DNA of 64,000 nt from Scolanthus callimorphus. Lineage: Eukaryota > Cnidaria > Anthozoa > Actiniaria > Edwardsiidae. This document shows positions 22,001 through 34,060 of this stretch, piece after piece; within the stretch, counting starts at the first letter, position 1, and every line of letters starts with the position of its first letter. Below the pieces are notes generated by a model. It ran no database searches. It worked only from the letters and a program-made list of their open reading frames with translations, and was not told where the DNA came from. Made by a program: the position numbers and the translations under genes. The stretch lies in NCBI GenBank assembly GCA_033964015.1, contig CM066925.1:3671199-3735198 (forward strand), read 5' to 3'.

Positions 22001-23628
22001 CACTGGACGAAAAAATGGATTCACTCATGTGTAAAGTAGTGGTAAATGTAAAGTGAATTCCATATTTGCTCATCTTCGCATACAATTGCGCAAATGCAAT
22101 CTTCGAATTCGCATCATATTTACCATCATACAAATTTGGTGAAGACCGCTTTTACATCAGATTTGCTCGGTTTACAAAAGGATATGCAAACACGTATATT
22201 CGCATCAACTTTGCTTAGCGGTAAATATACCTGCAACAATCGCGTTTGCTTTATTTTTGCGGATTGTTTACGTGTGCCAAAGTTGAAAGTTAGACTGTGA
22301 GCAAATGTACTGCAAATATTAGCTTGCATTATCATTGCACAAAGGCAAATTTAATTCGAGAATATCATATTTACATCCCGGTTTACATATTGTTTGCACA
22401 GTTCATATTCAAGCGTAGTTCACGGGATAACCAGTATTTATTTGCAAAATGAAATATAATCGAACGTACAATGTATCTGATCTATGGTCAATCTAAGAAG
22501 ATCTAAGATCCTCAAACAGCACTGCTTTGTGGGATGGCGGTCGTCCACAAAGACGTTTATCTAACAACACTCTCACACGAAGCCGAAATTTGCATAATTT
22601 GCTGCCAAAATTAATTAAGAATTTCACCGGAAATTGTCAACCTGATACAGTTAAAATGCTGATAGTAATTTATAAGCTTTATTTTGAGCTGTGCGATCAG
22701 AAATAAAGCAGGAATACTTGGATAAAGCTTTCCGGTTTATTGCTAACTGCGCAGCTGAAACAAACATGGCGAATGCGAAATCGAATCGACTAAAATAAGT
22801 TCCTCGGGTTTTCTGACTGTACAACTCAAATTAAAGCCTATAAAGTACCAGCAGCATTTTGACTTTGTCAATTTTCGGTTGAATTGTGTCTACTTTCGGC
22901 AGCAAAAATACGCAAAAGTCTTTTCACGTGAGTGTTGTAGATAAACTTCTGTGGCAACATAAACCCGTTCATTTTTACCTTGAAATAACCGTCCTGTACT
23001 CGCTGGATTGCCACAAAGCAGTGCAATATGAGTGTCCTATTGCTTGTGAAATTAGCAATCATTACATGTGGTACTTTTGTTGCGAGTACACCCCTCCAAA
23101 CGCAACAATTTACGTTATAAAGTTCTATGACCAGACATACGGTCGAAAGTCTGCCTTCAATGGCGCTCAAACTCGAATGAATACAAACCGTCACTCGATC
23201 AGAGCGGAAACCTAAGTCATAACTCCTGGTCACGTGGGATTATCAGACGTACAACCGGACGTACAGTGTTGCTAGCAGAGCGCATTCAAAGCAAACATCG
23301 AATTCGCTTAACGTTTGCATCGAGTTTGCGCGGCATAGTATAATTGATATTTGACTAGTCGAGCAAAACTGGAGCAAAGATGAAACATATTTGCTATGAA
23401 AAAAAAATGCAGCGTATTTGATGCAAACATACACATTCGCATTCTCAACTAAAAGTGTAGCAAATTTATAGCAAACTTTGAACTTTACTTGACAATTGCT
23501 CAAGGACTAAACTTCATAATTGCTGTCGTGTTTGCTCAAATTCACATTCGAGGCAAATATAGAGCACCAAATTCGCATCAAATTTGCTTGCACGACAAAC
23601 TTGAGCAAATCAATTATTTCGTCCAGTG
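22001..23628. mobile_element. CACTA/EnSpm-like non-autonomous element, ATT duplication
   Basis: Ends CACTGGACGAAA and TTTCGTCCAGTG are perfect 12-bp inverted repeats, flanked by ATT on both sides (21998-22000, 23629-23631). CACTR ends with 3-bp duplications characterise CACTA elements. An unoccupied relative of the target lies at about 33640 (acaacaacattcttatcg), which supports the boundaries and the ATT duplication. Subterminal regions (22001-22350 and 23240-23628) carry many short, scattered TTTGC/GCAAA motifs in both orientations, like CACTA subterminal repeats. Open frames at 22868-23233 on both strands have no recognisable domain. Confidence 0.75.
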
Positions 23629-23631
23629 ATT

Positions 23632-24418
23632 GTTATCGCAGTCATGAAGCCATATCGCAAGAGTTTTATACATTTTTTTGTTTTGATATTTGATGGGTCT
23701 TCACGAAATACCAGCGAATATTTAATTAAAAACTAGAAGTTTCTAATAGAAAGTGAAGTGCTGTGAGCTGGTAAGACCTTTAAACAGTGTTTAATCAGCT
23801 GTAACTGAAATCATTTTTATTGTCCAGAAATAGTAATCAAGAAAATATTTTGTTTTAAATTTGTAGAAATCATGCATAACCTATATAACCCTATTTCTTC
23901 AAATAAAAGAAGCGAACCCCTCACATTTTTTTTACTTCATATGTCACTCAGTTAATAATTTGTATTCAAGATGCAAGTACTCTTTGCTTTCCAATCTGTT
24001 ACCTTGCCATTTATTCTGAATGTTATTTAAACTTTGATGGGTGCCTATATTATGGTCAGAGACTGAAAATGCTTGACTTTATTCTGTTGAGTTATGAATT
24101 TATAATTCATAACTTATTCCTCTTCATAGGTGGCAGGTATAGGTGGCAGACAAGTGGGGCCGGGGGCAGAAACCCCCCAGATTTAAAAGTGGGGGGAGTT
24201 GGGACAACCCCCCAACTTTTGGACATGCTCCGTATCCCCTGCTCTTAAACTGGAACCTCATTTTTAAGCTATATATTTTATTATTGGACTGCAAGGTCAG
24301 TTTACCATATGTATGCACCTTCACTTAAAAAGCAGCATTACACTTCATAGCCTAAAACCAGTTGTAAGCCGCTTTTGTGTGTGTAGTTGGATAAGCTTCT
24401 GTTAGTAAGACTGTGCAT
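23632..24418. other. tail of an older repeat, then no gene seen
   Basis: 23632-23730 continues the repeat family seen at 33640-33760 (shared gatgggtcttcacgaaatac-like tract). The rest is AT-rich. A G/C-run patch lies near 24150-24230. No gene is supported. Confidence 0.5.
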
Positions 24419-24617
24419 ACATAAATAGAATTTATTACACAAGGGGGAATAAATGTATTTATGTTCAGAAAGTTGTGGTTACAATATGTACCCCAGGGGA
24501 GTGAGGACAAATCGACAGCAAGCTACGTCATACTATGGCGGGGATCGGTCACGTGACCCTTCCTCTCAAGCTCAGCGCTCGAACAAACAAACACGCCATT
24601 TTGCTTCGCAAGGCTTT
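24419..24617 (+). repeat. A1 split direct repeat of the Ngaro-type element
   Basis: Left terminal copy, nearly the same as 29894-30092 with a few substitutions. It starts acataaatagaatttattac. An open frame across it recurs in A2 because of the repeat and is not proposed as a gene. Confidence 0.9.
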
Positions 24618-24750
24618 ACATTTTGTATCTGGCGAATCCAGCGCAATCAAGTGACAAGATATACTTCCAAGTTGAGTATATTATCTTGTCTACTATCTTT
24701 ACTTAATATTTTGCCATCTTAGAGGCAGCGGAGAGCGCGATGACAAAAAT

Positions 24751-25335
24751 ATGAACCAGCATCGGATTCGGCCTCGGGCGCTGATTTTGGGAGACTCCTT
24801 TGTGAAACGGCTACAGGAGTTCGCTCGCACTGCCCCAGGAGAGCGCTTCAATGAATCAATGAGACTTTCGAAGGTCTGTAGAGTAAAATTTCAGGGCAAT
24901 GGCGGACGGACAGTCGACAAAATCCAGCGAGTGGACCTACGAACAGTCCGTAATTTAAGGCCAAACATCGTCATTCTGCAAGTCGGATCAAACGACTTGT
25001 GCGACCCCAACTGTACGCCAAGACAAATCTGTGTAAAAATTATGGAGCTATGCGAGAGGCTATATTCACAATACGGCGTAGAAAGCATAGCAGTTTGCCA
25101 GGTGGTGCACAGAAGAGCAAAACCATTCCCGGCTTATAACCAAATAGTCGATTAACTGAACAACCATTTACATGATGCCGCCCAAGGCGTACATCACGTT
25201 AAATTTTGGCCTCACCGAGGTCTGAACCGCCCAACAATTAACATTTACACACGGGATGGAATACATTTGAATAACATTGGAAACAAAGCCCTATTCAAAA
25301 GCTATAGAGGGGCCATTTTATCGACCCTTTGGTAA
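24751..25335 (+). pseudogene. SGNH/GDSL-type hydrolase of the Ngaro-type element (one in-frame stop)
   Basis: The ATG at 24751 starts MNQHRIRPRALILGDSFV. The GDS block holds the catalytic Ser, QVGSNDL the Gly and Asn of the oxyanion hole, and RDGIHLN near 25250 the DxxH catalytic Asp/His, so the SGNH set is complete. A TAA at 25153-25155 interrupts the frame, which continues unchanged to a stop near 25335; about 194 codons in total. Such hydrolase/esterase domains occur in some tyrosine-recombinase elements and in CR1-like LINEs; their substrate and role are unknown. Here the gene precedes gag. The 25336-25871 stretch that follows has no gene I recognise. Confidence 0.8.
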
Positions 25336-25871
25336 GGGAAAGTTCCCCGATGACTAAAGGAAAATATATGTGTTGATGCGACATGCCTGAATTTGTGCTA
25401 AAACTGTCTTTTCGGTATACGCAGTTGCAGTTTTTGGTCATCTACCACTTATTTATTGGTTATCGTCACCGTATTATTGCGGCAGCCACTTAGGTGTGTT
25501 GCCATCGGTGTCATAGTCACGCAAGTGGAAAAACCATACCTGCCAGATAATAGTTGTGGGGCTAACATGTTCCCCCAACCTTCTTAAGCCAGGCGTTAAA
25601 AGCTGTCCACGGGCTAGTAGCTCGGCACCAAGTTTACCCAGTCATACCTGACTGAGCCGTCGGGGCCACTACACCCGATAGTTACAGCTCGGTTACCTGG
25701 TCTTCCCCTTAGTTTCTGGCTACAGGCTAGCTGCGGGCCTGGTCTATTTACAGTTCTTTACACAGCTTAAGGCATATATGTCGTATTCCATCAACCAACA
25801 ATGCTTCTATTTATTTTGCCTGTTATCAGCAAATTTGACAATGCTGCTCCATCCTAATTATTTAACAGGGG

Positions 25872-27118
25872 ATGTCACCCAAACGTAGACGGGTCAGTGG
25901 AGCCCCTGCAGGGCCATCAACCTCAACCGCAAATGCAGACGAGCCGGCAGTACCGCCGGTCCAGCTTAGTCCTGAGGTACAGGAGGCTATTGGCAGGGCA
26001 GTAGCAGCAGCATTAAGCAGCACCACTAACCAGGCAGCACCAGTGACACCCATAACCTTCATATCTGATGGGACCCCAACATTACGGACAACGGCAGAAG
26101 GCCCCAGCCCAGGAGCAGCAGTCCAAGTGGCAGTTGAGGCAGCCGTAAACCAAATCACCGGAGGAACATCTACCATCACAGCTCCAGCGAACAGTAAGAA
26201 CCCATTTGTATCAACCAATGTATCACTAAGCTCTATGGTATCTGACAAGTTGAAGAACAAAATCTGGTCAAATGACTATATTGAACTGGGTCTCCTGCTT
26301 AATACACAACCAGCAGACCAAAGTTATTCAGTTAAACTCCAGAGGGATAATGATGATGATTCACAATCACTGGTACTAACCCCCCATCAGAAAAATATGA
26401 GTATAGGTTCAATAGATAACTGGTCAACTGCCTTTCAGATATTTGTTGCAATTTACCTGGAGAGGTTTCCCCAGGAAGGCCCTGCGATGATGAAATATAT
26501 ACAGGTTGTACGCGACCTAGCAAAAATGCAGCAAACTGGAAATTCTATGATGAATCTTTCCGGCGCCTAAGACAAAAGGAAACAATCCAATGGGATTGCA
26601 TCCATAGCGAGTTATGGCTCAGGGCCCATCACACCAAACAAACCCTTATCAACAATAATAATTTTCGACCCTCACGGAGAAATGACAGGGCTAAAGTCCC
26701 TGCAGGTTATTGCTTCAGGTATCACGGCGGCAGGCCATGCAACAACAACTGTGGTTTTAAACACACATGTTTCAAGTGCAATGCAAACCACACAGTCGGG
26801 CAATGTAAACAATCAAATGATAGCGGGACCACCAATGGGCAATACAGGGGTCAAGCTGGCAAACCCCTGCCCAGCAGAGCCCCAACTAGCACTGCCAACA
26901 CCCATTAGGGTGGATCAACTAGGTCATTTTTTGAAAGGGTACGACCCGGAATTATCACAATACCTAATGTCGGGTTTTTCTGTGGGTTTTCGTATCAACT
27001 CGCAGGGTACCCAGAAGACCACTGTTTCAGATAATTTAACATCGGCATTGGAAAACCCACTCGTGGCTAGCGAAAAGATAGAAAAGAAATACATTTAGGC
27101 AGGGTTGCGGGTCCCTTT
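25872..27118 (+). pseudogene. Gag-like protein and start of Pol, Ngaro-type element (frame breaks)
   Basis: MSPKRRRVSG starts a Pro/Ala/Thr-rich N-terminal region of about 115 residues, then a conserved helical part (FVSTNVSLSSMVSDKLKNKI, later DNWSTAFQIFVAIYLERFP). The frame breaks near 26540. It resumes in another frame with FYDESFRRLRQ and a Cys/His segment including CFKCNANHTVGQC, a zinc-knuckle-like nucleic-acid binder. A further shift leads into TPIRVDQLGHFLKGYDPELSQ, the typical lead-in to DIRS-type RT, ending near 27100. Confidence 0.75.
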
Positions 27119-28470
27119 CCAACATTCCTTTTGATAGTATGCAGGTCTCCCCTATTGGATTAGTACCCCAAAAGGCTGAGGGACAGTTCAGACTTATTCA
27201 CCACCTGTCATTTCCCTACGGAGACTCTGTTAATGATTCCATACTTCAACAACATAGAACCGTCCATTATGCAACAGTAGATGATGCCGTACGAATCATT
27301 AAAAGAATGGGCAAGGGTTGTGCCATGGCAAAGACAGATATTAGAAACGCATTTCGGAACTTGCCAATCCATCCATTAGACTACCCATTGTTAGGATTCA
27401 GGCTTAACGATCAATTTTTTCATGACAAATGTCTCCCTTTTGGGTGCGCCAGTTCATGTAAAATCTTTGATCAATTTTCTACAGCGTTGCAATGGATCGC
27501 AAGTAACAAGCTGGGAATCGACAATATCATACACATTTTGGACGATTTTCTAATTATAGGACAGTCCCTCGACAAAACTAGGGAAAGCTTACACAAATTT
27601 CTTAACCTTTGCAAAACACTGGGAGTCCCCATAGCAAATGAAAAGACGGAGGGCCCGTCCAATGTATTAACATTCGCAGGCATCGAGCTTGATTGTGAGC
27701 AACACGAGGCTAGGCTTCCGCCTGACAAGATTGAGAAATGTATTAAAGCCATTAATGAGACCCTATGCAGAAAAAAGGTCACCTTGAGGGACCTACAGTC
27801 GTTAATCGGCATGCTTAACTTTGCTTGTAATGTGATAGTTCCAGGCCGGGTATTCCTCCGCAGGCTCATCAACCTAACTATAGGCGTTAAGAAACCCAAG
27901 CATCTTATTAAAATGACCCACGAAACAAAACAGGATCTCCATATGTGGCAACACTTTTTAGGGGCATTTAACGGGAAATCAATGTTCCTGGACGATGCTT
28001 GGGTTTCATCCGCCAGCCTAACGTTCTATACTGACGCAGCTAAAACGCTAGGCTATGGTATTATTTTCGGAAAGAAATGGGCATATGGAGCATGGCCCCA
28101 AGAATGGAAGGCAATGGACATTGCATTCCTCGAGCTGTATCCAATTGTAGTGGGCATTAACATTTGGAGTTCACAATTAAGAAACAAGAGAGTGTTATTT
28201 TTTTACCGACAACGAAAGCGTAATGTATATCATTAATAAGCAAACTACTAAGGATAAGCAAATGCTCTCATTACTCCGTAAACTAGTTCTCACCTGCTTG
28301 GAGAATAATATCATGTTTCGAGCTAAACATATCAGCGGTAAAAACAATGACCTAGCAGACAGCCTTTCTCGGTTACAGGTCCCCAGGTTCAAATCAATGA
28401 TGACAGGTATGGACGATCACGCCACAGCCATTCCAACCCATCTTCTGCCAGAGAATTGGGGGCTACCCTG
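27119..28470 (+). pseudogene. reverse transcriptase - RNase H of the Ngaro-type element
   Basis: The frame opens near 27119 and includes QVSPIGLVPQK at 27142. RT motifs: TDIRNAF (first Asp), LPFGCASSCK and ILDDFLIIG (LDD in place of YMDD, usual for this group). RNase H follows: FYTDAAKTLGYG, LELYPIVVG, then after a one-base break near 28200 in a T-run, TDNESV and a terminal NDLADSLSRLQ. RNase H removes the RNA template. The frame ends at 28469-28471. The recombinase frame starts about 60 bp later. Confidence 0.85.
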
Positions 28471-28533
28471 AATACCTTGCTTGTAGGAACACTGTCTAGG
28501 TCGTCGCTGGCATAGTACCAGAGGCCATGGAAA

Positions 28534-29370
28534 TTGTTTAAGCAGTTCCAGTCACAGCACTTCCAGATTTATGACCTCAATTTGCCGATAAGCACAGAGA
28601 TGTTAGCGCTATTTGTAGCACACTTAGTCCAAAACAAGTATGCGGCCTCCACGGTGCTCTCATATATATCAGCCATAGGTTTTGCACATCGCCTAGCTGG
28701 ACATCTCGATCCCACTAAGTCAGACGTGATCAAATTAGCATTAAGAGGCTACTCTAAAATGAATCACACAGCTGATTCCAGACTTCCAATAACACTGCCT
28801 ATCTTGGAACAGATTTTATCTGCTATGAATCACACTATCTCATCTAATTATCAACAAAAGTTGGCAAAAGCAATGTGTGCGGTAGCTTTTTTCGGTGCCT
28901 TGAGGGTTGGTGACCGAGATCACTCACCGGGCTGGACAGCAGACCAATCAGGTCATCCAGGTTGACCAAATCTCTTTTCTAGAGCAACAAGGTATATACA
29001 CAGCGGTGAAGATTACCTTGAAATATTTTAAGCACAACATTCCTTCCAGCGCATGTGAGATAATAATTCAAGCAGCGAAACCGAGCTGCCCAATACACCT
29101 TCTAACCCAATACCTGCTTCTCAGGGGGACAGCCCGGGGACCTTTATTCTGTTGGCCAGATCTCTCACCAATCAGCAGGAACCAATTTGTATCGTATCCA
29201 AACAATGCACTTAAATTCTGTGGCCTAGACACATCTCGTTTTAAGACGCACAGTTTTCGCATCGGAGCTGCCACCTGGGCTGCTTCGCAGGGCAATTGTC
29301 GGATACACAGATAAGATATTTTGGTCGCTGGAAATCTAACGCATTCCTGCGTTACATCAGACCCCGTTCC
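28534..29370 (+). pseudogene. tyrosine recombinase of the Ngaro-type element (frame breaks)
   Basis: The N-terminal SAM-like fold has MLALFVAHLVQNKYAASTVL and SYISAIGFAHRLAGH. The catalytic domain has FFGALRVGD with the first Arg (28890-28915), then after a break near 28920 a lysine-containing middle, HSFRIGAATWAASQG with the HxxR motif (29250-29290), and, after another shift near 29300, FGRWKSNAFLRYIR, whose Tyr is the nucleophile. All of R-HxxR-Y is present, spread over three frames. It would join the circular cDNA to the chromosome. Confidence 0.85.
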
Positions 29371-29691
29371 ATATGCCCAGTTCGCCTGTGATACTGTTCT
29401 TTCATTTGGTGTATACTCACGTCAGCATCAATTAGATAAGCTTTGCTGATAGCTTACAGTCAAACATTTGTTGTTGTTATACTCCCATTATAATGCGAGT
29501 TTCCCACATGTCTAGGGATGAGCCACTTGCTTCATGCGGGTGCTGGGCTCCTGGTTTCATCTCCTGCATGCTTTCCATTCCACTACTTTTGCTTAAATCT
29601 TCTGTTAGCCAATTCAATTTTTTCTATTGATTCCATGCGTTTGCCACTGCCTTGGCTTTGGGTGGGGCTGCCCTTCGCGCGCTCTGGGCTG

Positions 29692-29900
29692 TGGCTGTTT
29701 TTTGTGCCCTCACCTTTGCTGAGAACCATGTTCATGTTATAAGAATAACAAATGTAATTACGGTTATTCAATAAACGGCCACTCGCGTGGCCAAAGACAT
29801 CCCAAAAACGTAATCGTTGTATAGTTATTAAGCACGCTTCTCAGCAAACAGAGCTCAGCCAAGGCAGTGCCCGCTTCATGGAACTTAGTAAGGACATAAA
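29692..29900 (+). repeat. B1 split direct repeat
   Basis: Pairs with B2 (30141-30349) with few differences. It contains the hairpin ggccactcgcgtggcc and a polyadenylation-like AATAAA just before it. It overlaps A2 by acataaa (29894-29900). Confidence 0.9.
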
Positions 29901-30092
29901 TAGAATTTATTACACAAGGGGGAATAAATGTATTTATGTTCAGAAAGTTGTGGTTACAATATGTGCCCCAGGGGGGTGAGGACAAATCGACAGCAAGCTA
30001 CGTCATACTATGGCGGGGATCGGTCACGTGACCCTTCCTCTCAAGCTCAGTGCTCGAACAAACAAACACGCCATTTTGATTCGCAAGGCTTT
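29894..30092 (+). repeat. A2 split direct repeat
   Basis: Internal partner of A1 (24419-24617). It follows B1 directly, recreating the junction between the two termini. Confidence 0.9.
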
Positions 30093-30140
30093 CCCGCCTT
30101 CCACCCCTACTACCTCCCACAAGTTTTCCAGCCTTCAGCT

Positions 30141-30349
30141 TGGCTGTTTTTTGTGCCCTCACCTTTGCTGAGAACCATGTTCATGTTATAAGAATAACAA
30201 ATTAAATTACGGTTGTTCAATAAACGGCCACTCGCGTGGCCAAAGACATCCCAAAAACGTAATCGTTGTATAGTTATTAAGCACGCTTCTCAGCAAACAG
30301 AGCTCAGCCAAGGCAGTGCCCGCTTCATGGAACTTAGTAAGGACATAAA
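30141..30349 (+). repeat. B2 split direct repeat, right terminus
   Basis: Right-terminal partner of B1. It ends with acataaa, the same bases that start A1. A palindromic repeat begins 5 bp further on. Confidence 0.9.
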
Positions 30350-30353
30350 GGAT

Positions 30354-30488
30354 ATTACATGGTGGTGTGAAGATATGAGTTTTATTTTTGAGTGGCAAGA
30401 AGAATATTTTACGAATGAGCACAGCGAATGAGTAAAATTGTTTTTGACACAAGAAAATAAAACTCATATCTTCAAGCCACCATGTAAT
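30354..30488. mobile_element. palindromic MITE-like repeat
   Basis: attacatggtgg... is mirrored by ...ccaccatgtaat at the far end. The arms include gaagatatgagttttat and its complement (about 35 bp with few mismatches). It is non-coding. The Ngaro-type element ends 4 bp to the left, so that element may have integrated at the edge of this palindrome. Confidence 0.75.
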
Positions 30489-32320
30489 TTATTATATAGA
30501 AAAAAATATTCCAAATTGATTTCCAAGCACTTTTGTTTGGACCGATATCCTCAGTAGTGAGGATATTGACACTCAGGTCCCGGATGTAGCTTCGTATGAG
30601 TTCTACAAGTGGCGTATTTCCCAGTAAAACACTCGTGTCTATATAATAAAGTACAATACCGGTAAGTCAAATTAAAGAAAAAATGTAAGGCTTGTACTAC
30701 AACATTTGTATAGGTAATGGTACAACTTTCAGTTCAATTGGAATTAATCATCATGTTTTTTTTATTTCTGGGCATCATTTGGCAAAGCTTTTCATTTAAA
30801 GGGTGACTGGGTCATGTAATCTCTAAGTTCAAAAGGCGTACTGCAGTATTGCAGGGGTGAGTTTTTTCAAAATTGCATCATAGTTAGTGGAGGAGACTGC
30901 CTATAATAATTTGCAACAAGCCGCTAGGCGAGTGCAATTTGAGCTTTTTGAAAAATTTAAGAGTGTAATTTAAATCCCAAATTGAATGAGAATAGTTGTA
31001 CCATTACTCCTTATTAATAATAATTATTGATGAAAAAATTGTCAGAGAAGACCGAACACAGGCCAAACAAAGAACCAACGAACTCGACAAGAATTTCATT
31101 ATAATACAATTTAAGCAGGATGTGCAATTACTAATTCTGTTTTGACAACCATCAACTTTATTTCAAGATCGAAGGTAAAATTACATACAGTTTTAAAAAG
31201 GTGAACAGAACTATTGTAGGTAAACTTTAACAGAAAACATACCTGAAGTCTTGTGTAAACTTTCTTGAAACTGCCAAACAACCAAGCAATTTGCCCCTGG
31301 CATTCTGCATTAGTTTCCACTATTTTAATCATATCGCTGCCTTATCCTGCTGGATTTATTCACAGTCGAATTCATAGTAGTAACATTGTCATGGTTGTTA
31401 TTTCCATTGTATTATGACATCTTCCGTGTGTTTATCTCATACAGTCATGTGGAGTGCAATTCAGTAGACTGTTAGTACATTGTCACAACCATTGTATGGA
31501 GTTTCCACAGATCTCAAAATTATTTTTAAGCCTGAGCATGTTCACAGGTTGGTCATGTTATTATAAATTGAGACAATCCAGTATTAATTCTGCTACAATG
31601 ACTGTATCAGGAATCTGTATCTAGGACAGCTAACATCTCTGCTTGTAAAAAAAACCCTTGTAATCACAACCTTCCTGCATAATATGCTTGTCTTGCTTGG
31701 CTTTCATTATGAAAAGGGTCAGTCCTATGGAAAGAAAGCCAAATGTGCTTTGGTTGCCGTGGAATCTACAATCGTTCGAAACACAGCAAAAACTCTGGGA
31801 CAAAAGGTCATTTCGGTATAGAAATAATAACGGGGGTTTAAAAACTGCAAGTGAAAGAAACAAGGAACTTACCTAGAAACGAAAGTCTGCTCTCAGGGGC
31901 GTTGGAGAGTACGGTTTTTAGGACGAAGAACCATAGTTTTAACCACCATCTTGAAAATGTGACGACACAAATTCCAAAGGAGTCCCGATTCATGTTCGCT
32001 ACTTGCACCATAACGAGGCGATCCCTTGTTGATATCGATTGGATATCGATTGTCCTGCTGATATCGATTGGATATCGATTGACCAGACAGACAGTCCCCA
32101 GCCAGACGAAAAATCTCGGATGCTTCACGGCATATCATCTTGCGACTGTCCCAGAACGCTCTGCGCGCGTAATCCAAAAGATCCAAAATGGCGCCCAGCT
32201 ATCGAAAAATGCACTACACACCGAAAATTAATGGCTCCCAGCTATCGAAAAGTGCATTTAACGTCGGAATTAGTTTCGCTGTTCGCTCGCTGCGCTCGCT
32301 CACAGCAATAATATAGATCC
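30489..32320. other. no gene supported; short GATATCGATTG repeats at 32031-32081
   Basis: AT-rich sequence with short open frames on both strands and none with a domain. The 11-mer gatatcgattg occurs four times in two adjacent pairs (32031-32052 and 32060-32081), a local duplication with a 7-bp spacer. A GC-rich tract near 32276-32304 (ttcgctcgctgcgctcgctc) resembles the loop sequences of several local palindromes. Confidence 0.5.
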
Positions 32321-32740
32321 CTTCATGACCTAAGCGACGAGAGGCTTCACAAGGGTTTCGTGAGGATCGCCTATTTTCTCACACTTCATTGAGTGTTAAC
32401 TTCACTGGTTGAGAATAATTATGGTAAATTAACCCATTACTCTATATTCTCCCTTTTTGCATAACTAACTTTATTGAAAACATCATGATAACAACATGTG
32501 ATATTCCTTTGGGTGGATACTTTTGTTAGTTCTGCACATGTATACACTCCTGGATCTGTCGAGTGAGAACATTTGACAATTGCAACCACCAAAGGAATAA
32601 TCACATGTCTGATCTGAATTGGGTGACAACAAGATGTAAACACTGTTAGCCAATTTAGTCTATAATCTGTACTTAGAACAAGAGGTTCTTTCATCGAAGG
32701 CACACTACCGTGGAATGACGTAGTTTGTCCGAGGAAATTT
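32321..32740. repeat. palindromic dispersed repeat family, copy 2
   Basis: Shares long blocks with 33764-34060 (gaggcttcacaagggtttcg, then ttctttcatcgaaggcacac) and with 21776-21953. Inner inverted matches lie around ttcctttgggtgg (about 32505) and its complement near 32590. It is non-coding. Confidence 0.65.
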
Positions 32741-32965
32741 GATTCCCAACGAAGATAAATCATTTTGTTATAAAGCGAGTGCTCACTCCAATCGAGCGCG
32801 CGCTCTTATTGGCTAAATCAAGGTCACGTGGTGAAGTACAAATCAAATATTCCCCGATCAGTCAAATTTGGAAAAATTATTGACTGGTTGGGGAATATTG
32901 CTTTCGCGCGTCGCGTTTGAGAGCGAGAAAAAATAGCAGTCTATTTTCTGCTATATAACAAAACA

Positions 32966-33028
32966 CTTAATGACTACTCCCTCGGGAAACAAAACTGATG
33001 TTTCCCTCGGGAGCAGTCATTAAGTGTA
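32966..33028. repeat. compact hairpin, 28-bp arms
   Basis: cacttaatgactactccctc... pairs with ...gagcagtcattaagtg around a 7-base loop, with one or two mismatches. This is probably the core of a small palindromic MITE. The sequence upstream (32780-32960) contains short GC palindromes such as gcgcgcgct. Confidence 0.7.
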
Positions 33029-33239
33029 TAATAAATATCAGCAAGCTATGGCACTTGCTTTCCACTCCCGTCTTCGAGGCATCATCTCTGAAGGGCCGTC
33101 TACACGAGCAATTTTTCCTTGACAAAAATCCTTGACATCGATGGATCTCGATAACTTATCCTAGAAAGGATGCAATGTGGGCATGAACGACTCATAGAAA
33201 GACGGGAGTTTGTGCTGGAGCAAGTCTGGCTCGTAACGA

Positions 33240-34060
33240 CCCCTAACCAATGTGAGCGGTCTGAGTTAGTACGGCTTTGGACAACTTTTTTTTGAAATAC
33301 CTGTATACAGCCAAGGGACTGAGAAAGAACTGTCCTCTAACATATTTCTGAAAAGAAGTCATGCAGAAAGAGAGAAGATGGAACAATGGGAGAAGTAAAC
33401 ACTCAATAAGTTGCTGACACCCAATTGAGATCAGTAATGCTCTCGTTTTCCTCTTTATGAATTGTAAATAATTTAAACAAAAAAAAAATAGTGCACAATA
33501 AACCTGAACCTGAACCTGTGATAATTCATATTGTAAACGGAATAAGCACATGAACTGATCTAGGAATTAGGTGGAACAATTAGGTGGAACAATCACCGTT
33601 AGCTGATTTGGTCTAGTGAAGTGGAACAAGAAAACAACAACATTCTTATCGAAGTCCTCAAGCCATGTCGGAAGAGTTTTATATATTTTGTTTTTTTCTG
33701 TTCTTGTATTTGATGGGTTTTCACGAGATACCAGCGAATAGTTCATGAAAAAATATATAAATTCGTTCATGACCTGAAAAGCGACAAGAGGCTTCACAAG
33801 GGTTTCGTGAGGATTACAAGGGTTTCGTGAGGATCGCTTATTTTCTCACACTTCACTGAGACTTACTGGTTGAGACTAATTATGGTAAATAACCCATTAT
33901 TCTATCTTCTTTCTTTCTGCGTGACTTCTTTTATTGAAAATTATAGCAGTAATCTATGTTCAAAATAAGAGGTTCTTTCATCGAAGGCACACTACCGTGG
34001 AATGACGTTTGTCCCAACGAAGATAAATATGAACAGGCTTGGCATTCACTTGCAGTCCCG
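33240..34060. repeat. dispersed repeat family, copies 3 and 4, with a retroposon-like tail
   Basis: 33560-33760 resembles the target of the CACTA-like insertion at 22001 (unoccupied here). 33764-34060 resembles 32321-32720. At 33480-33520 an A-run is followed by aataaa and three copies of cctgaa, a tail typical of some LINE/SINE insertions; the matching family member at about 21.8 kb lacks it. An internal duplication of acaagggtttcgtgaggat is seen near 33795-33830. Confidence 0.6.

Larger units (their letters stand above)
24419..30349 (+). mobile_element. Ngaro-type (DIRS order) tyrosine-recombinase retrotransposon
   Basis: Termini are split direct repeats: A1 (24419-24617), then the coding region, then B1 (29692-29900), A2 (29894-30092) and B2 (30141-30349). 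A1 and A2 are 199 bp each; B1 and B2 are 209 bp each. B1 and A2 overlap by the 7 bases acataaa, which also start A1 and end B2, as expected for a circle-junction template. No target duplication is seen, in line with integration by a tyrosine recombinase. Genes in order: SGNH hydrolase, Gag with zinc knuckle, RT-RNase H, tyrosine recombinase. Several frame breaks and one in-frame stop make this copy defective. Confidence 0.9.

Noticed and set aside
24453..30191. Two similar peptides starting MYLCSESCGYNM as a duplicated gene
   Set aside because: They lie exactly within the A1 and A2 terminal repeats of the Ngaro-type element and arise from the repeat.
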